Notes: generated by a model from the letters alone, not told the origin. Shown: positions 26,658 through 35,350, counted from the first letter of the stretch. The stretch: DNA of 64,000 nucleotides from Cytobacillus oceanisediminis (GCF_004366035.1 NZ_SOEE01000003.1:186001-250000), one strand, 5' to 3'. A program made the numbers and translations.

Positions 26658-27587
26658 TTAATCCCTCCATTCTTTGCCGGTAAACGCAATAAACACATCC
26701 TCCAGGCTCATTTCCCGTATGGAGACCTGTTCCACTCCGAATGATTTTTCTTTTGTAAATTTAAATAAGTCCAAAAGGGTTTCTTCAGGTTTTGCTGCCC
26801 ATATTTTTAGAGTTGCCCCTTCCCGTTCCGTTTTGGATACGGATTCCAGGACCTTCGAGAATATATCAGCATCCACTGCAGCACCTTCGCCATCAAGGAA
26901 ACTCAATCTTATTTCCCGTTCATCTGTAAGTTTCTCTATGAGTGCGGAAGGGGAGTCAAGTGTGATCACATTTCCCTGATCCACGATGCATACACGATCA
27001 CTTAATTTCTCTGCTTCTTCCATGTAATGAGTGGTAAGAATGGTTGTTTTGCCTAGTTCTTTAAGATGAAGAATGATATCCCAAATATTTCTTCTGGCCT
27101 GGGGATCTAGTCCGGTAGTCGGTTCATCCAGAAAAATGATTTCAGGGTCACTAATCAGCGCCAGTCCAATTGCCAGTCTTTGTCTCTGGCCGCCTGATAA
27201 TTTTTTTACATGATTTTTGCGGTGCTCAGTAAGATTGACAATTTCCAGGATTTCTTTGGCTGACCGGGCATGGTCATAAAAGGAAGCAAAAAGGTTCAGG
27301 TTTTCTTCTGGTGTTAATAAATCAAACATGGCACTTGACTGTGGCTGGACGCCAATTTTCTTTTTAATTGAAACGGCATGCTTATTCCAATCGAGGTCGC
27401 CAAAATGGATTTCACCGTTATCGGGTGAAACAAGGCCCTCAATCATTTCCAGTGTAGTCGTTTTGCCAGCTCCGTTTGGACCGATAATAGTGAAGACTTC
27501 CCCGGCATTAACCGAGAAACTTATATCCCGGACAGCCTTTATTTGGCCAAAGGATTTTTGCAGATTTCTTACTTCTAACACAGTCAT
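26658..27587 (-). CDS. ABC transporter ATP-binding protein
   Basis: 309 residues, one nucleotide-binding domain plus a C-terminal extension. Walker A IIGPNGAGKTTTLEMIEGL (about 34-52), signature LSGGQRQRLAIGLAL (about 129-143), Walker B EIIFLDEPTTGLDP and the H-loop TTHYMEEAEKLSD are all present and intact. The arrangement matches drug-type DrrA/CcmA-like ATPases paired with ABC-2 permeases. Start behind CGAGGAAGACGA. The stop codon overlaps the region encoding the permease start, so the two are translationally coupled. Confidence 0.93.
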   Translation of the reverse strand: MTVLEVRNLQKSFGQIKAVRDISFSVNAGEVFTIIGPNGAGKTTTLEMIEGLVSPDNGEIHFGDLDWNKHAVSIKKKIGVQPQSSAMFDLLTPEENLNLFASFYDHARSAKEILEIVNLTEHRKNHVKKLSGGQRQRLAIGLALISDPEIIFLDEPTTGLDPQARRNIWDIILHLKELGKTTILTTHYMEEAEKLSDRVCIVDQGNVITLDSPSALIEKLTDEREIRLSFLDGEGAAVDADIFSKVLESVSKTEREGATLKIWAAKPEETLLDLFKFTKEKSFGVEQVSIREMSLEDVFIAFTGKEWRD

Positions 27588-27812
27588 TCGTCTTCCTCGC
27601 TTTCATGACAAGTTGGATATTAGCATCATGCAAAATTCTAACCTTTTATTTAATACGTTACTTTTTTTGAAAAAATTCATTTTTTTAGTAAACTTAATAA
27701 TATCTATACTGATTACATAATATGGGGCAAACCGATGTAGAGAAGATGATTGCCGGGTTTGAAAATGAAGTGTGAAAGGCTTTTTCTATTAGAAGTTAGG
27801 GGAGAAGTGTAA

Positions 27813-28601
27813 ATGAGAGGACTTCCAATAGTGGTTGATGAATTATTAAATGAATACATAGATTTAGTAAATGAATATATGCCCAATCAGCTTGAAGGCC
27901 TCTATTTGCACGGATCGCTTGCACTGGATGCTTTTGTGGAAGGATCAAGTGATATTGATTTTATTGCGGTTACAAAAAGCGGTTTAACTGTATCAGAATT
28001 CAAAAAAGCTGAGGAGATCCATGGGATACTAGCAGAAAAATATCAGTTTCCTGAGATGGATGGGGTATATTTAACTCAAAATGACCTGGGAACGCTTTGT
28101 GAATGTTTCTTCTATAATAACGGGACAATGAATTATGGGCATTTTCTGAATCCAGTCACCTGGTGGCTTTTACAAAAGAATGGTATTGTCATTTATGGGG
28201 CTGTTCCGGTTATAGAGATAAATGACAATGAATTGGTTTCATACACTTACGAGAACATGAATACATATTGGGCAAGTCGAATCCAGTCATTCGAGGAATC
28301 AATTGATGAACTGACACAAATAGCAGACTCTGAGATTGATAAAGAAGTTGAATGGATGGTGCTCGGCTTATTGCGCCAGTTTTACACATTGAGAGAGAAG
28401 GATATTATCTCTAAGCAAGGGGCCGGTGAGTACTCCTTAGAGCATTTGCCGGAAAAATGGCACCCAATCATAGTGGATGCCATTAATATTCGCAGAGGTG
28501 AGGAAAATAGACATTATACAAGAAAGCGTGATCGAATTAAAGAAACTATTAAACTGTCAAAATATCTTATAAGCCAATCAGCAGCAATCAAAAATAGGTG
28601 A
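27813..28601 (+). CDS. Aminoglycoside-adenylyltransferase-like nucleotidyltransferase
   Basis: 262 residues. The nucleotidyltransferase signature GSLALDAFVEGSSDIDFIAV (about 30-49) provides GS and the DxD metal ligands; the C-terminal helical domain (about 150-255) matches the DUF4111 domain of AadA/ANT(9)-type enzymes (WMVLGLLRQFYTLREKDIISKQGAGEY, seen in part). Known relatives adenylate streptomycin or spectinomycin; this distant member need not confer resistance. Start behind GGGGAGAAGTGTAA. Monocistronic with a hairpin directly following. A second, unrelated nucleotidyltransferase is at 37916. Confidence 0.82.
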   Translation: MRGLPIVVDELLNEYIDLVNEYMPNQLEGLYLHGSLALDAFVEGSSDIDFIAVTKSGLTVSEFKKAEEIHGILAEKYQFPEMDGVYLTQNDLGTLCECFFYNNGTMNYGHFLNPVTWWLLQKNGIVIYGAVPVIEINDNELVSYTYENMNTYWASRIQSFEESIDELTQIADSEIDKEVEWMVLGLLRQFYTLREKDIISKQGAGEYSLEHLPEKWHPIIVDAINIRRGEENRHYTRKRDRIKETIKLSKYLISQSAAIKNR

Positions 28602-28624
28602 GCTCCCCTTGATGTGAAGCTCAC
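28598..28624. terminator. Terminator-like hairpin between convergent genes
   Basis: GTGAGCT (28598-28604) and AGCTCAC (28618-28624), loop of 13; weak T-richness. Confidence 0.55.
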
Positions 28625-28638
28625 TTGACTGAAGGCCG

Positions 28639-28980
28639 TTACGTTATCCTTATTGGAGTATCCAAGTTATGGGAATCCCGATAAGATCGATAAGAGACAA
28701 ATCTTTTTCCGTGTGAGGATCCATCCAATTGAAGTATCCGTTCATTAATTGTTTCCATATACAGAAAGTCATCATTCGCATTTAGACGGTAGAAAGTGTA
28801 GGTGTTTCCAAGGAGTTCTTTCTTTGTTATTTGTGTATCGGGGTGCTGCTGGATGAATTCTGACAGCTGCTTAACAGAAACTGAAGGAACCTCTGCCATT
28901 TCATAAAGCTTCCCTTTAAGGTTTGCTTTTAGCTTGCTTACGGCACTCATTGCCTTTTCTTTATATTTATTCCTGGACAT
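28639..28980 (-). CDS. Conserved hypothetical protein, 113 aa
   Basis: 113 residues with a basic N-terminal helix (MSRNKYKEKAMSAVSKLKAN) and a compact mixed alpha/beta body with aromatic residues near the C-terminus (FLYMETINERILQLDGSS, FVSYRSYRDS). No family recognised, no signal peptide or membrane segment. Good ribosome site (AAGGGAGTGA) and codon use like neighbouring genes support it being real. Convergent with the nucleotidyltransferase, divergent from the pentapeptide protein. Confidence 0.65.
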   Translation of the reverse strand: MSRNKYKEKAMSAVSKLKANLKGKLYEMAEVPSVSVKQLSEFIQQHPDTQITKKELLGNTYTFYRLNANDDFLYMETINERILQLDGSSHGKRFVSYRSYRDSHNLDTPIRIT

Positions 28981-29128
28981 AAAGTCACTCCCTTAATAAT
29001 GAGATATTAAGAATAATTTCCATTTGCAGAAAGAATAAACATTACCTGCAGGAAAGTCAAGAACAGTAACAAATAAAAAATATTGCTGAAATGCATCCTG
29101 TAATTTGAACGAAAGGAAGTGCCGTGTT

Positions 29129-29953
29129 TTGCCTAAACAAATTAGTAATTTAATATCCGATTGTGAAAATTGTTTTGGGCTTTGCTGTGTGGCCCTCCCA
29201 TATGCAAAATCAGCTGACTTTGCTCTTGATAAGGAAGCAGGTAAACCATGCCCTAATCTGCAAGCTGATTTTCGCTGTCAAATACATGCAGACCTCAGGG
29301 GAAAAGGCTTCAGGGGATGCACCTCATTTGAATGCTTCGGAGCAGGCCAAAAAGTATCTCAAAACACTTTTATGAATAGAGACTGGCGCAGCCATCCCGG
29401 ACTGGAGAAAGAGATGTTCGATGTGTTTCCCATTATGCATCAGCTTCATGAAATGCTTTTCTACTTAACAGAAATTCTATATTTGGAAGCCGCTATGCCT
29501 ATTCATGATGAAGTCAGAGAAATTTTGGACAAAACAGAGGATTTAACTAATATGGAGCCGGATGTGATTATGGGTATTGATGTCCAGGCACATAGGGGTG
29601 AAGTTAATAAGCAGCTTCTAAAAGCCAGTGAGCTTGTCAGGAAGAACTCAGGATTGAATCAAAAATCCGCGAAAAAATATAGCGGCCGGAGAGATTTTAT
29701 CGGAGCCAGATTAATCGGTGAGGTGTTATGCGGAGCGAATTTAAGAGGTTCCTTGTTTATTGCAGCTGACCTGCGCAAAGCTGACTTGAGATATACGGAT
29801 CTTATTGGTGCAGACTTTAGGGACGCAAATTTATGCGGAGCCAATCTAATGGGAAGTATTTTTCTTACACAGGCTCAGGTTAATTCAGCAAAAGGGGACA
29901 TGTATACGAAGCTGCCAAATGGTTTACAGAGACCGCAGCATTGGGTGAATTAA
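29129..29953 (+). CDS. Pentapeptide-repeat protein with N-terminal Cys cluster
   Basis: 274 residues from a TTG at 29129 behind AAAGGAAG; a TTG eight codons earlier is an alternative. The N-terminus holds eight or more cysteines in a YkgJ-like pattern (CENCFGLCCVALPYAKSADF, then KPCPNL, RCQIH, GCTSFECFG, about residues 9-75), suggesting an Fe-S or zinc site. A helical middle section follows, then about eight pentapeptide A(D/N)LXX units near 195-250 (GANLRGSLFIAADLRKADLR in part). The repeat forms a right-handed beta helix. The combination's function is unknown. The Nudix gene starts 19 bases downstream. Confidence 0.82.
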   Translation: MPKQISNLISDCENCFGLCCVALPYAKSADFALDKEAGKPCPNLQADFRCQIHADLRGKGFRGCTSFECFGAGQKVSQNTFMNRDWRSHPGLEKEMFDVFPIMHQLHEMLFYLTEILYLEAAMPIHDEVREILDKTEDLTNMEPDVIMGIDVQAHRGEVNKQLLKASELVRKNSGLNQKSAKKYSGRRDFIGARLIGEVLCGANLRGSLFIAADLRKADLRYTDLIGADFRDANLCGANLMGSIFLTQAQVNSAKGDMYTKLPNGLQRPQHWVN

Positions 29954-29972
29954 AGGAAAGAAGAGATGCCGA

Positions 29973-30428
29973 ATGACACAGAACGAAATCGTGCTTGTTG
30001 TCAGCACATCAATTATACAGGAAGGCAAAGTGCTGATGATTAAAGAGAATAAAGCCACTGTAAGGAATAAATGGAATTTCCCGTCCGGCCGTGTTGAAAA
30101 AGGGGAAGATATCCTTGCAGCTGCCTGCAGAGAAGTTAAAGAAGAAACGGGCTTGGACGTAAACCTGACCCATACAACTGGTATCTATAACTTTATCAGC
30201 AGTACGGACCATCAGGTCATCTTATTCCATTTTATTGCTCAAATAAGAGGGGGCTTTTTAAACCTTCAGGAAGAGGAAATTGCCGATAGCATGTGGTTGA
30301 ACCTGTCAAACCTTAATCGCTTTAAAGACGAGGAACTTCGCGATGCCAAAGTCATAAGGCAAATCCTGAATGCCGTAAAAGGGGATAAGCTTTATCCCTT
30401 GGAGCTGTTTCAAACAAAGTTAAGCTGA
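29973..30428 (+). CDS. Nudix hydrolase
   Basis: 151 residues. Nudix box is complete: GRVEKGEDILAAACREVKEE then TGLDV (about 39-63). N-terminal strand IVLVVSTSIIQEGKVLMIKE is typical of small ADP-ribose/nucleotide pyrophosphohydrolases. GAAAGAAGAGATGCCGA precedes the ATG. It lies directly after the pentapeptide gene and 69 bases before the dnaN paralogue, which has its own promoter. Substrate not assignable. Confidence 0.88.
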   Translation: MTQNEIVLVVSTSIIQEGKVLMIKENKATVRNKWNFPSGRVEKGEDILAAACREVKEETGLDVNLTHTTGIYNFISSTDHQVILFHFIAQIRGGFLNLQEEEIADSMWLNLSNLNRFKDEELRDAKVIRQILNAVKGDKLYPLELFQTKLS

Positions 30429-30454
30429 TAAGGTAAAAGGAATATTCAGGAATT

Positions 30455-30483
30455 TTGTCGAAAGAATACCTTATCGATAATAT
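30455..30483 (+). promoter_or_regulatory. Sigma-A-type promoter of the second dnaN
   Basis: TTGTCG at 30455-30460, 17-base spacer, TAATAT at 30478-30483, twelve bases before the AGGTGGGG ribosome site of the gene. Confidence 0.6.
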
Positions 30484-30497
30484 TAGGTGGGGTATGA

Positions 30498-31625
30498 ATG
30501 GAATTTAAAATTAGGAATGAATATTTTAATAAAGCCATTGGAGAAGTAAGCAGTGCAATTTCTGCCAAGACACCTTTTCCTATTTTAACCGGGATAAAGC
30601 TGACTGCATGTGAGGACCATTTAAGACTCACTGGAAGCAACTCAGATATTGTGATTGAAAAACTCATTCCTGCTGCTGATGAAGGGGATGTGCTGGAAAT
30701 AGTAAAGACAGGCAGTGTTGTAGTAACATCCAGATACCTGACAGAGCTAATTAAAAAGCTGCCGGGTGACATACATATCAAAGTGAATGAAAAGCATAAC
30801 GTGACAATCATATCAGATGAAATTATTACATACATAAATGGTTTTCCAGCCGAACAGTATCCGAAACTTCCTGAATTTGATAATTCTCATGGGATCCAAA
30901 TTTCTTCTGTAAAATTATCAGCAATAATAAAGCAGACCGTGTTTGCAGTTTCGAAGAATGATACAAGGCCGGTGCTCACAGGAGTGCATATGATTGTTAA
31001 AGAAAATCACTTTTCGTGTGCGGCAACTGACTCACATCGTTTAGCTTTTCTGGACACAAGGATCGCTTCTGCTTCCAAAGGGTCTTTCATTGTTCCAGGC
31101 TCGAGCCTAAAGGAACTTTTAAAGCTATTGGCTCATCAGGAAGAACGCAAAATACAGATCTTCTCATCCGAGAGCTATTTAGTTTTCAAAACAAAATCAA
31201 TCATGCTCTGTTCACGGCTTATTGAAGGCAAGTATCCTGATGTAACTGGACTCATCCCAAATGAAGCGAAAACAGTTATAAAACTGGACGCAAAGAAACT
31301 ATTAAAGGGAATTGACCGTGCCTGCCTGTTTGCCCTCGAATGGAAGAATAACAATGTCCTTCTGGAGATAAAAGAAGGAAAATTGAAAATATCTTCAGTT
31401 TCCTCTGCCATTGGAAAAATTGAAGAGATACAGCCTCTATTAGAAATCACAGGCGAGCGGGAGCTGTCCATATCACTTGATGGAAGCTTTTTAATGGATG
31501 CCCTAAAAGCTATTCAGGAAGAGCATGTTCTTTTAAGCTTCAGCGGCTCAATGAAGCCGGTTATAATCAAGCCTGTCAGTGACGAATCTTATATTCAGCT
31601 TGTTTCGCCCGTCCGTTCGTATTGA
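30498..31625 (+). CDS. DNA polymerase III beta subunit (sliding clamp) paralogue
   Basis: 375 residues, the normal clamp length, with three domains recognisable: N-terminal FPILTGIKLTACEDHLRLTGS, middle TRPVLTGVHMIVKENHFSCA and ATDSHRLAFLDTRI, and C-terminal MDALKAIQEEHVLLSFSGSM ending QLVSPVRSY, close to the canonical QLILPVRTY end of DnaN. It is far from dnaA, recF or gyrB, so it is not the primary dnaN but an extra clamp of the type found in some Bacillus genomes. It may load with repair polymerases. Own promoter upstream; terminator downstream. Confidence 0.92.
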   Translation: MEFKIRNEYFNKAIGEVSSAISAKTPFPILTGIKLTACEDHLRLTGSNSDIVIEKLIPAADEGDVLEIVKTGSVVVTSRYLTELIKKLPGDIHIKVNEKHNVTIISDEIITYINGFPAEQYPKLPEFDNSHGIQISSVKLSAIIKQTVFAVSKNDTRPVLTGVHMIVKENHFSCAATDSHRLAFLDTRIASASKGSFIVPGSSLKELLKLLAHQEERKIQIFSSESYLVFKTKSIMLCSRLIEGKYPDVTGLIPNEAKTVIKLDAKKLLKGIDRACLFALEWKNNNVLLEIKEGKLKISSVSSAIGKIEEIQPLLEITGERELSISLDGSFLMDALKAIQEEHVLLSFSGSMKPVIIKPVSDESYIQLVSPVRSY

Positions 31626-31671
31626 GAGCAGTCTTCTTACGTGGAGAAATGACATTTCTAAATTACTTTTT

Positions 31672-31713
31672 GCACCATTCACCAGCTAGACAGCTGGCGG
31701 ATGGTGCTTTTTT
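31672..31713 (+). terminator. Terminator of the dnaN paralogue
   Basis: GCACCATTCACCAGC (31672-31686) and GCTGGCGGATGGTGC (31693-31707) form a long imperfect stem, followed by TTTTTT. Confidence 0.9.
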
Positions 31714-31777
31714 ATGACTTACAATTACAAGTCTATATTTCCATTTCCACCCATTATAAAATAGAAGGGATGTAAAC

Positions 31778-31838
31778 TTAAGAAATGCAGATTCAATCTT
31801 AAGAAATTCTTAAGATTTCTATTACATTAATGTTAAGA
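31778..31838 (+). promoter_or_regulatory. TTAAGA direct-repeat operator upstream of the response regulator
   Basis: TTAAGA occurs at 31778, 31799, 31810 and 31833, spaced 21, 11 and 23 bases, about two, one and two helical turns. The pair at 31797-31817 is also a palindrome, ATCTTAAG-AAATT-CTTAAGAT. OmpR-family regulators bind tandem half-sites with such spacing, so autoregulation is likely. TATAAA at 31851-31856 may be the -10 element. Confidence 0.5.
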
Positions 31839-31890
31839 TTTTGCGTTTAGTATAAAAATATGAAAAGAGCACCTTGAAAGCAGGGGGATT

Positions 31891-32583
31891 ATGAATAACT
31901 ATTATGTACTCGTCGTAGATGATGAAAAAGAGATAAGAGATGCCATTGAAATTTATCTTAAAAATGAAGGCATTACTGTATTGAAAGCAAAAGATGGAAT
32001 CGAAGCTCTGGAGATATTGAATGAGAACCAGGTGCATCTGATCATTTTGGATGTCATGATGCCTAAGCTCGATGGTATTTCAGCTACATATAAAATTCGT
32101 GAAAAGAAAAACATCCCGATTATTATTCTGAGTGCCAAAACAGAGGACACAGATAAAATTCTAGGGCTGCAGGTTGGAGCTGATGATTATGTGACCAAGC
32201 CTTTCAATCCCATGGAATTGGTTGCCCGGGTGAAATCACAGCTGAGAAGATATGTGACATTCGGAACATTTGAAGGAGTCAAAAAGGTGATTGATCTGAA
32301 CGGTCTCATGCTGGATAAGGAAGCAAAAGAAGTGAGTGTTAATGGAGAGCCAGTGAAAATGACTCCGATCGAGTATAAAATTGTGGAACTTTTAATGACG
32401 AATGCCGGACGCGTTTTTTCCATTAATGAAATATATGAACGGGTATGGAACGAGCCGTGCTATAACGCAGAAAATACGGTGGCAGTCCATATTCGGAAAA
32501 TCCGTGAAAAGATTGAAATTGACCCGAAGAATCCGAGATATTTAAAGGTGGTATGGGGAATTGGATACAAGATGGAAAAATAA
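31891..32583 (+). CDS. OmpR-family response regulator
   Basis: 230 residues. Receiver domain 1-120: VLVVDDEKEI (acidic pocket), LIILDVMMPKLDGI with the phosphoacceptor Asp near 52, ILSAKT, and DDYVTKPF with the conserved Lys. The C-terminal winged helix (about 135-229) has VKMTPIEYKIVELLMTNAGR and TVAVHIRKIREKIEI. GCAGGGGGATT precedes the ATG. The kinase gene starts inside its last codons, so kinase and regulator are coupled. TTAAGA repeats upstream suggest autoregulation. The signal is unknown. Confidence 0.94.
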   Translation: MNNYYVLVVDDEKEIRDAIEIYLKNEGITVLKAKDGIEALEILNENQVHLIILDVMMPKLDGISATYKIREKKNIPIIILSAKTEDTDKILGLQVGADDYVTKPFNPMELVARVKSQLRRYVTFGTFEGVKKVIDLNGLMLDKEAKEVSVNGEPVKMTPIEYKIVELLMTNAGRVFSINEIYERVWNEPCYNAENTVAVHIRKIREKIEIDPKNPRYLKVVWGIGYKMEK

Positions 32584-34780
32584 ATTCATCATTGCAATGA
32601 TAACGGTTTTATTTGCTTTTGGAGCGAGCGGCGTTTTGTCTGTTCTAATAAACGGAAGAGAATATGCGAACCCGGACTATTTTCACACAAGTCAGTTTAG
32701 AAGTGATTTGGATCAGTATGCCGGATACCTGGAAATGTTCGAACTGAATAACGTTACCCTCGAAAAAGCTAAGGAGGCAATAGAGGTGTCAGAAGAGGAC
32801 ATCCATGAACATCGCTATCGTTATGGAACTCTGCCTGAACAAATAGATAATATTAGAAGCCAATATGAATATAGAATCCAAGAGGCAAAGGACACTGAAA
32901 ATAATGAATTTGCCAAGGCTTTAACCGATCAGATGAACAAAAGAATCGAGGATATTACGAAGAACTTTGAGAGTGATGAACACGTACGCCCCAAATTGAT
33001 AAAAGAAAAAGAAGAAAAAATAGAAGAGTTTTTTAAGGAAAAGGAACAATTGCGGGATCAGTATGATTTTTATGAGGATTCGTTTACTTATTATTTTGAG
33101 GATACTTCCACTGGTGAAGTATTCACCAATTTAACTTTGTCCAAAAATGAGTCTCCGGATGAAGTAATGAAAAAAGAGATGGTTTATCGTACCGATTACA
33201 CCATGGACAAAAATTATTTCCTTCATTTTATTATGGGGGGGTATGGGGAGTTTGAACAGTCCCTGGTAGAATCGCAATCAGGCTACTTTAAAGGACAAAT
33301 AGGCCTGGCTAAAAACCTTCCTGATTCAAATATGTTCATTGATCAAAATAATCATTTCAAACAAAAGCAGATTATATTATTAATTTATGGCGGCTCAGCG
33401 GTTTTGGCTATTATCGCTGCATTGATTGCTGGCAGAAAGTCAAAGGCCCTGTCTGCTGAAATCAAAAGGTGGGAGCCTTTATATAATAAGCTGCCTATAG
33501 ATTTAAGAATAACCTTTTTGGGGTTGGCAGTAATAGGCAGCAGTTTGGCCTTATTTCTGATAAATGATTTTCTAATAGACTCCTACAATATCCTTCCGCG
33601 AGTTATTGAATTGATTATTGTGCTTCTTGGAGCATCGGTTCTTTGCGGTCTGACAATTGTTCAGCTCAAATATATCGCTGGTGAATTTAAGGACTTGAAA
33701 AACGCCAAGGCAGTTTTGAAAAAGAGTCTGGTTTATAGAGCGGCTGGCGGTTTGAAAACCAGCCTTCAGGAAGCCTTTTTAAACCGGAGTATAGGAACTC
33801 AGCTGTTTGTTGTTTTATTAATCATCTTTGGAATGGGAATGGGTTCAATTGTCATGTTCTTCCACCCGCTATTTGCCCTGTTTTATGTAATGGTCTTAGC
33901 GTTTGCAGGTATTCCGCTAGTTATGGCACTTATCAGGCGTGTAGGCTATTTCAACCGAATTGCCGTGACCGCAAATGAATTGGCAGCGGGCCACATGGGA
34001 CCGGACTTACCGGTTAAAGGAAAGGGTGTTCTGGCTTCACTAGCAGGAAATATGAATGTATTGAAGCAGGGCGTAAAAACTTCCCTTAGCGAGCAGGCAA
34101 AAAGCGAAAGGCTGAAAACGGAGCTGATTACAAATGTCAGTCACGATTTAAGAACACCACTAACTTCAATTATTACGTACACGGAACTGCTGAAGTCAGG
34201 TGAAGTTTCTGAGGACGATCGCTCTGCCTACCTTGAGATTATTGACCGTAAGTCTAAACGGCTTAAGGTTTTGATTGATGATTTATTCGAAGTCTCGAAA
34301 ATGGTGAGCGGCAATATTGAGCTGCGGAAGGAAAGAGTGGACCTTGTCCAGCTGCTGCAGCAGGCTCTCGCGGAGCATAATAACGCTATTAATGAATCCA
34401 ATCTGCATTTCAGAGTAACCCAACCTGATCATCCGGCAATCGCATTTGTTGATGGCCAAAAGCTCTGGCGAGTCTTTGATAATTTAATTGGCAATATACT
34501 GAAATACTCATTGGAACACTCACGGGTCTATATTGCGATAGTGAAAGTGAAGAGTCAGGCAGTCATAACGTTTAAGAATGTTTCTAAATATGAATTGGAC
34601 GATCAAAGTGAAGAACTGTTCGAGCGTTTTAAACGAGGAGATAAATCAAGGCATACAGATGGTTCAGGCCTTGGCCTTGCCATTGCCAAATCGATTATTG
34701 ATCTTCATGATGGAAATCTTGAGATAGATACAGATGGTGACTTGTTCAAAGTGAGCATTTCACTGAATATAGAGGAGTAA
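32561..34780 (+). CDS. Membrane sensor histidine kinase with large extracytoplasmic region
   Basis: 739 residues from a TTG at 32561 that overlaps the regulator gene by 23 bases; a later ATG would truncate the first membrane helix. Order: first TM (FIIAMITVLFAFGASGVLSV), a charged, coiled-coil-rich extracytoplasmic part (about 35-265), a group of membrane segments between about 270 and 470, then a HAMP-like linker, HisKA with VSHDLRTPLTSIITYTELL (His near 528), and HATPase with NLIGNILKYSLEHS and DGSGLGLAIAKSI. Its multi-helix sensor suggests an envelope or membrane signal. Followed 16 bases later by an ECF sigma gene. Confidence 0.92.
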   Translation: MDTRWKNKFIIAMITVLFAFGASGVLSVLINGREYANPDYFHTSQFRSDLDQYAGYLEMFELNNVTLEKAKEAIEVSEEDIHEHRYRYGTLPEQIDNIRSQYEYRIQEAKDTENNEFAKALTDQMNKRIEDITKNFESDEHVRPKLIKEKEEKIEEFFKEKEQLRDQYDFYEDSFTYYFEDTSTGEVFTNLTLSKNESPDEVMKKEMVYRTDYTMDKNYFLHFIMGGYGEFEQSLVESQSGYFKGQIGLAKNLPDSNMFIDQNNHFKQKQIILLIYGGSAVLAIIAALIAGRKSKALSAEIKRWEPLYNKLPIDLRITFLGLAVIGSSLALFLINDFLIDSYNILPRVIELIIVLLGASVLCGLTIVQLKYIAGEFKDLKNAKAVLKKSLVYRAAGGLKTSLQEAFLNRSIGTQLFVVLLIIFGMGMGSIVMFFHPLFALFYVMVLAFAGIPLVMALIRRVGYFNRIAVTANELAAGHMGPDLPVKGKGVLASLAGNMNVLKQGVKTSLSEQAKSERLKTELITNVSHDLRTPLTSIITYTELLKSGEVSEDDRSAYLEIIDRKSKRLKVLIDDLFEVSKMVSGNIELRKERVDLVQLLQQALAEHNNAINESNLHFRVTQPDHPAIAFVDGQKLWRVFDNLIGNILKYSLEHSRVYIAIVKVKSQAVITFKNVSKYELDDQSEELFERFKRGDKSRHTDGSGLGLAIAKSIIDLHDGNLEIDTDGDLFKVSISLNIEE

Positions 34781-34796
34781 GGGAAGAGGATGAAGT

Positions 34797-35297
34797 ATGG
34801 ATATTACCGAGCTGTATACGTGTCATTATAAACGCCTTTATCATATTTGTTTCTCGATGACAAGAGACGCATATCTTGCGGAGGATATCGTTCAAGAAAC
34901 TTTTATTAAAGCCATGAAGAAAGCGGAAACGATTATCGATGAAGAAAAAGCGGGGGCATGGCTCTCAGTCATTGCCCGAAGGACCGCTCTGGACGTTATT
35001 CGGAAAGAAAGGCGGAAGACTGCTGTGCCGATGGAGCAGGACATGCTGGAATGCCTCGGTATAGCTGCAAAACAGAATGTCGAGCAGGAAGTTGAATCCG
35101 GCTTTGCTGCTGAGGAAATCACGGGGGCGGTAAAGAAGCTGACAGGCAGCTATAGAGATATTCTTTTGCTGAAAATAGACCGGGGATTAAAGGAAAGAGA
35201 AATAGCCGCTATGCTTAATTTGAATCCTTCAACTGTAAAAACCAGAATCTTCAGGGCTCGAAAGCAGCTGAAAATGATGGTGCAATTAGGGGCATAG
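34797..35297 (+). CDS. ECF-type RNA polymerase sigma factor
   Basis: 166 residues. Sigma region 2 is LYHICFSMTRDAYLAEDIVQ ETFIKA (about 14-40), and region 4 is KKLTGSYRDILLLKIDRGLKE followed by REIAAMLNLNPSTVKTRIFR (helix-turn-helix, about 118-160). ATG behind GAGGATGAAGT. It is the last gene of the regulator-kinase operon and is followed by a terminator; no anti-sigma factor gene is adjacent, unlike typical ECF loci. Whether the kinase pathway controls it is an inference from gene order. Confidence 0.93.
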   Translation: MDITELYTCHYKRLYHICFSMTRDAYLAEDIVQETFIKAMKKAETIIDEEKAGAWLSVIARRTALDVIRKERRKTAVPMEQDMLECLGIAAKQNVEQEVESGFAAEEITGAVKKLTGSYRDILLLKIDRGLKEREIAAMLNLNPSTVKTRIFRARKQLKMMVQLGA

Positions 35298-35306
35298 CAA
35301 AAATAA

Positions 35307-35350
35307 AGAGAGCAATTGGCCAATAAGATTGGGCTTTTGCTCTCTTTTAA
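35307..35350 (+). terminator. Terminator of the regulator/kinase/sigma operon
   Basis: AGAGAGCAA (35307-35315) and TTGCTCTCT (35337-35345) followed by TTTT; the loop carries a smaller TTGGCCAA-type complement. Confidence 0.85.

Noticed and set aside
27721-27774. 17-codon frame before the 27813 gene
   Set aside because: Too short, no ribosome site, ends shortly before the real gene; likely chance.
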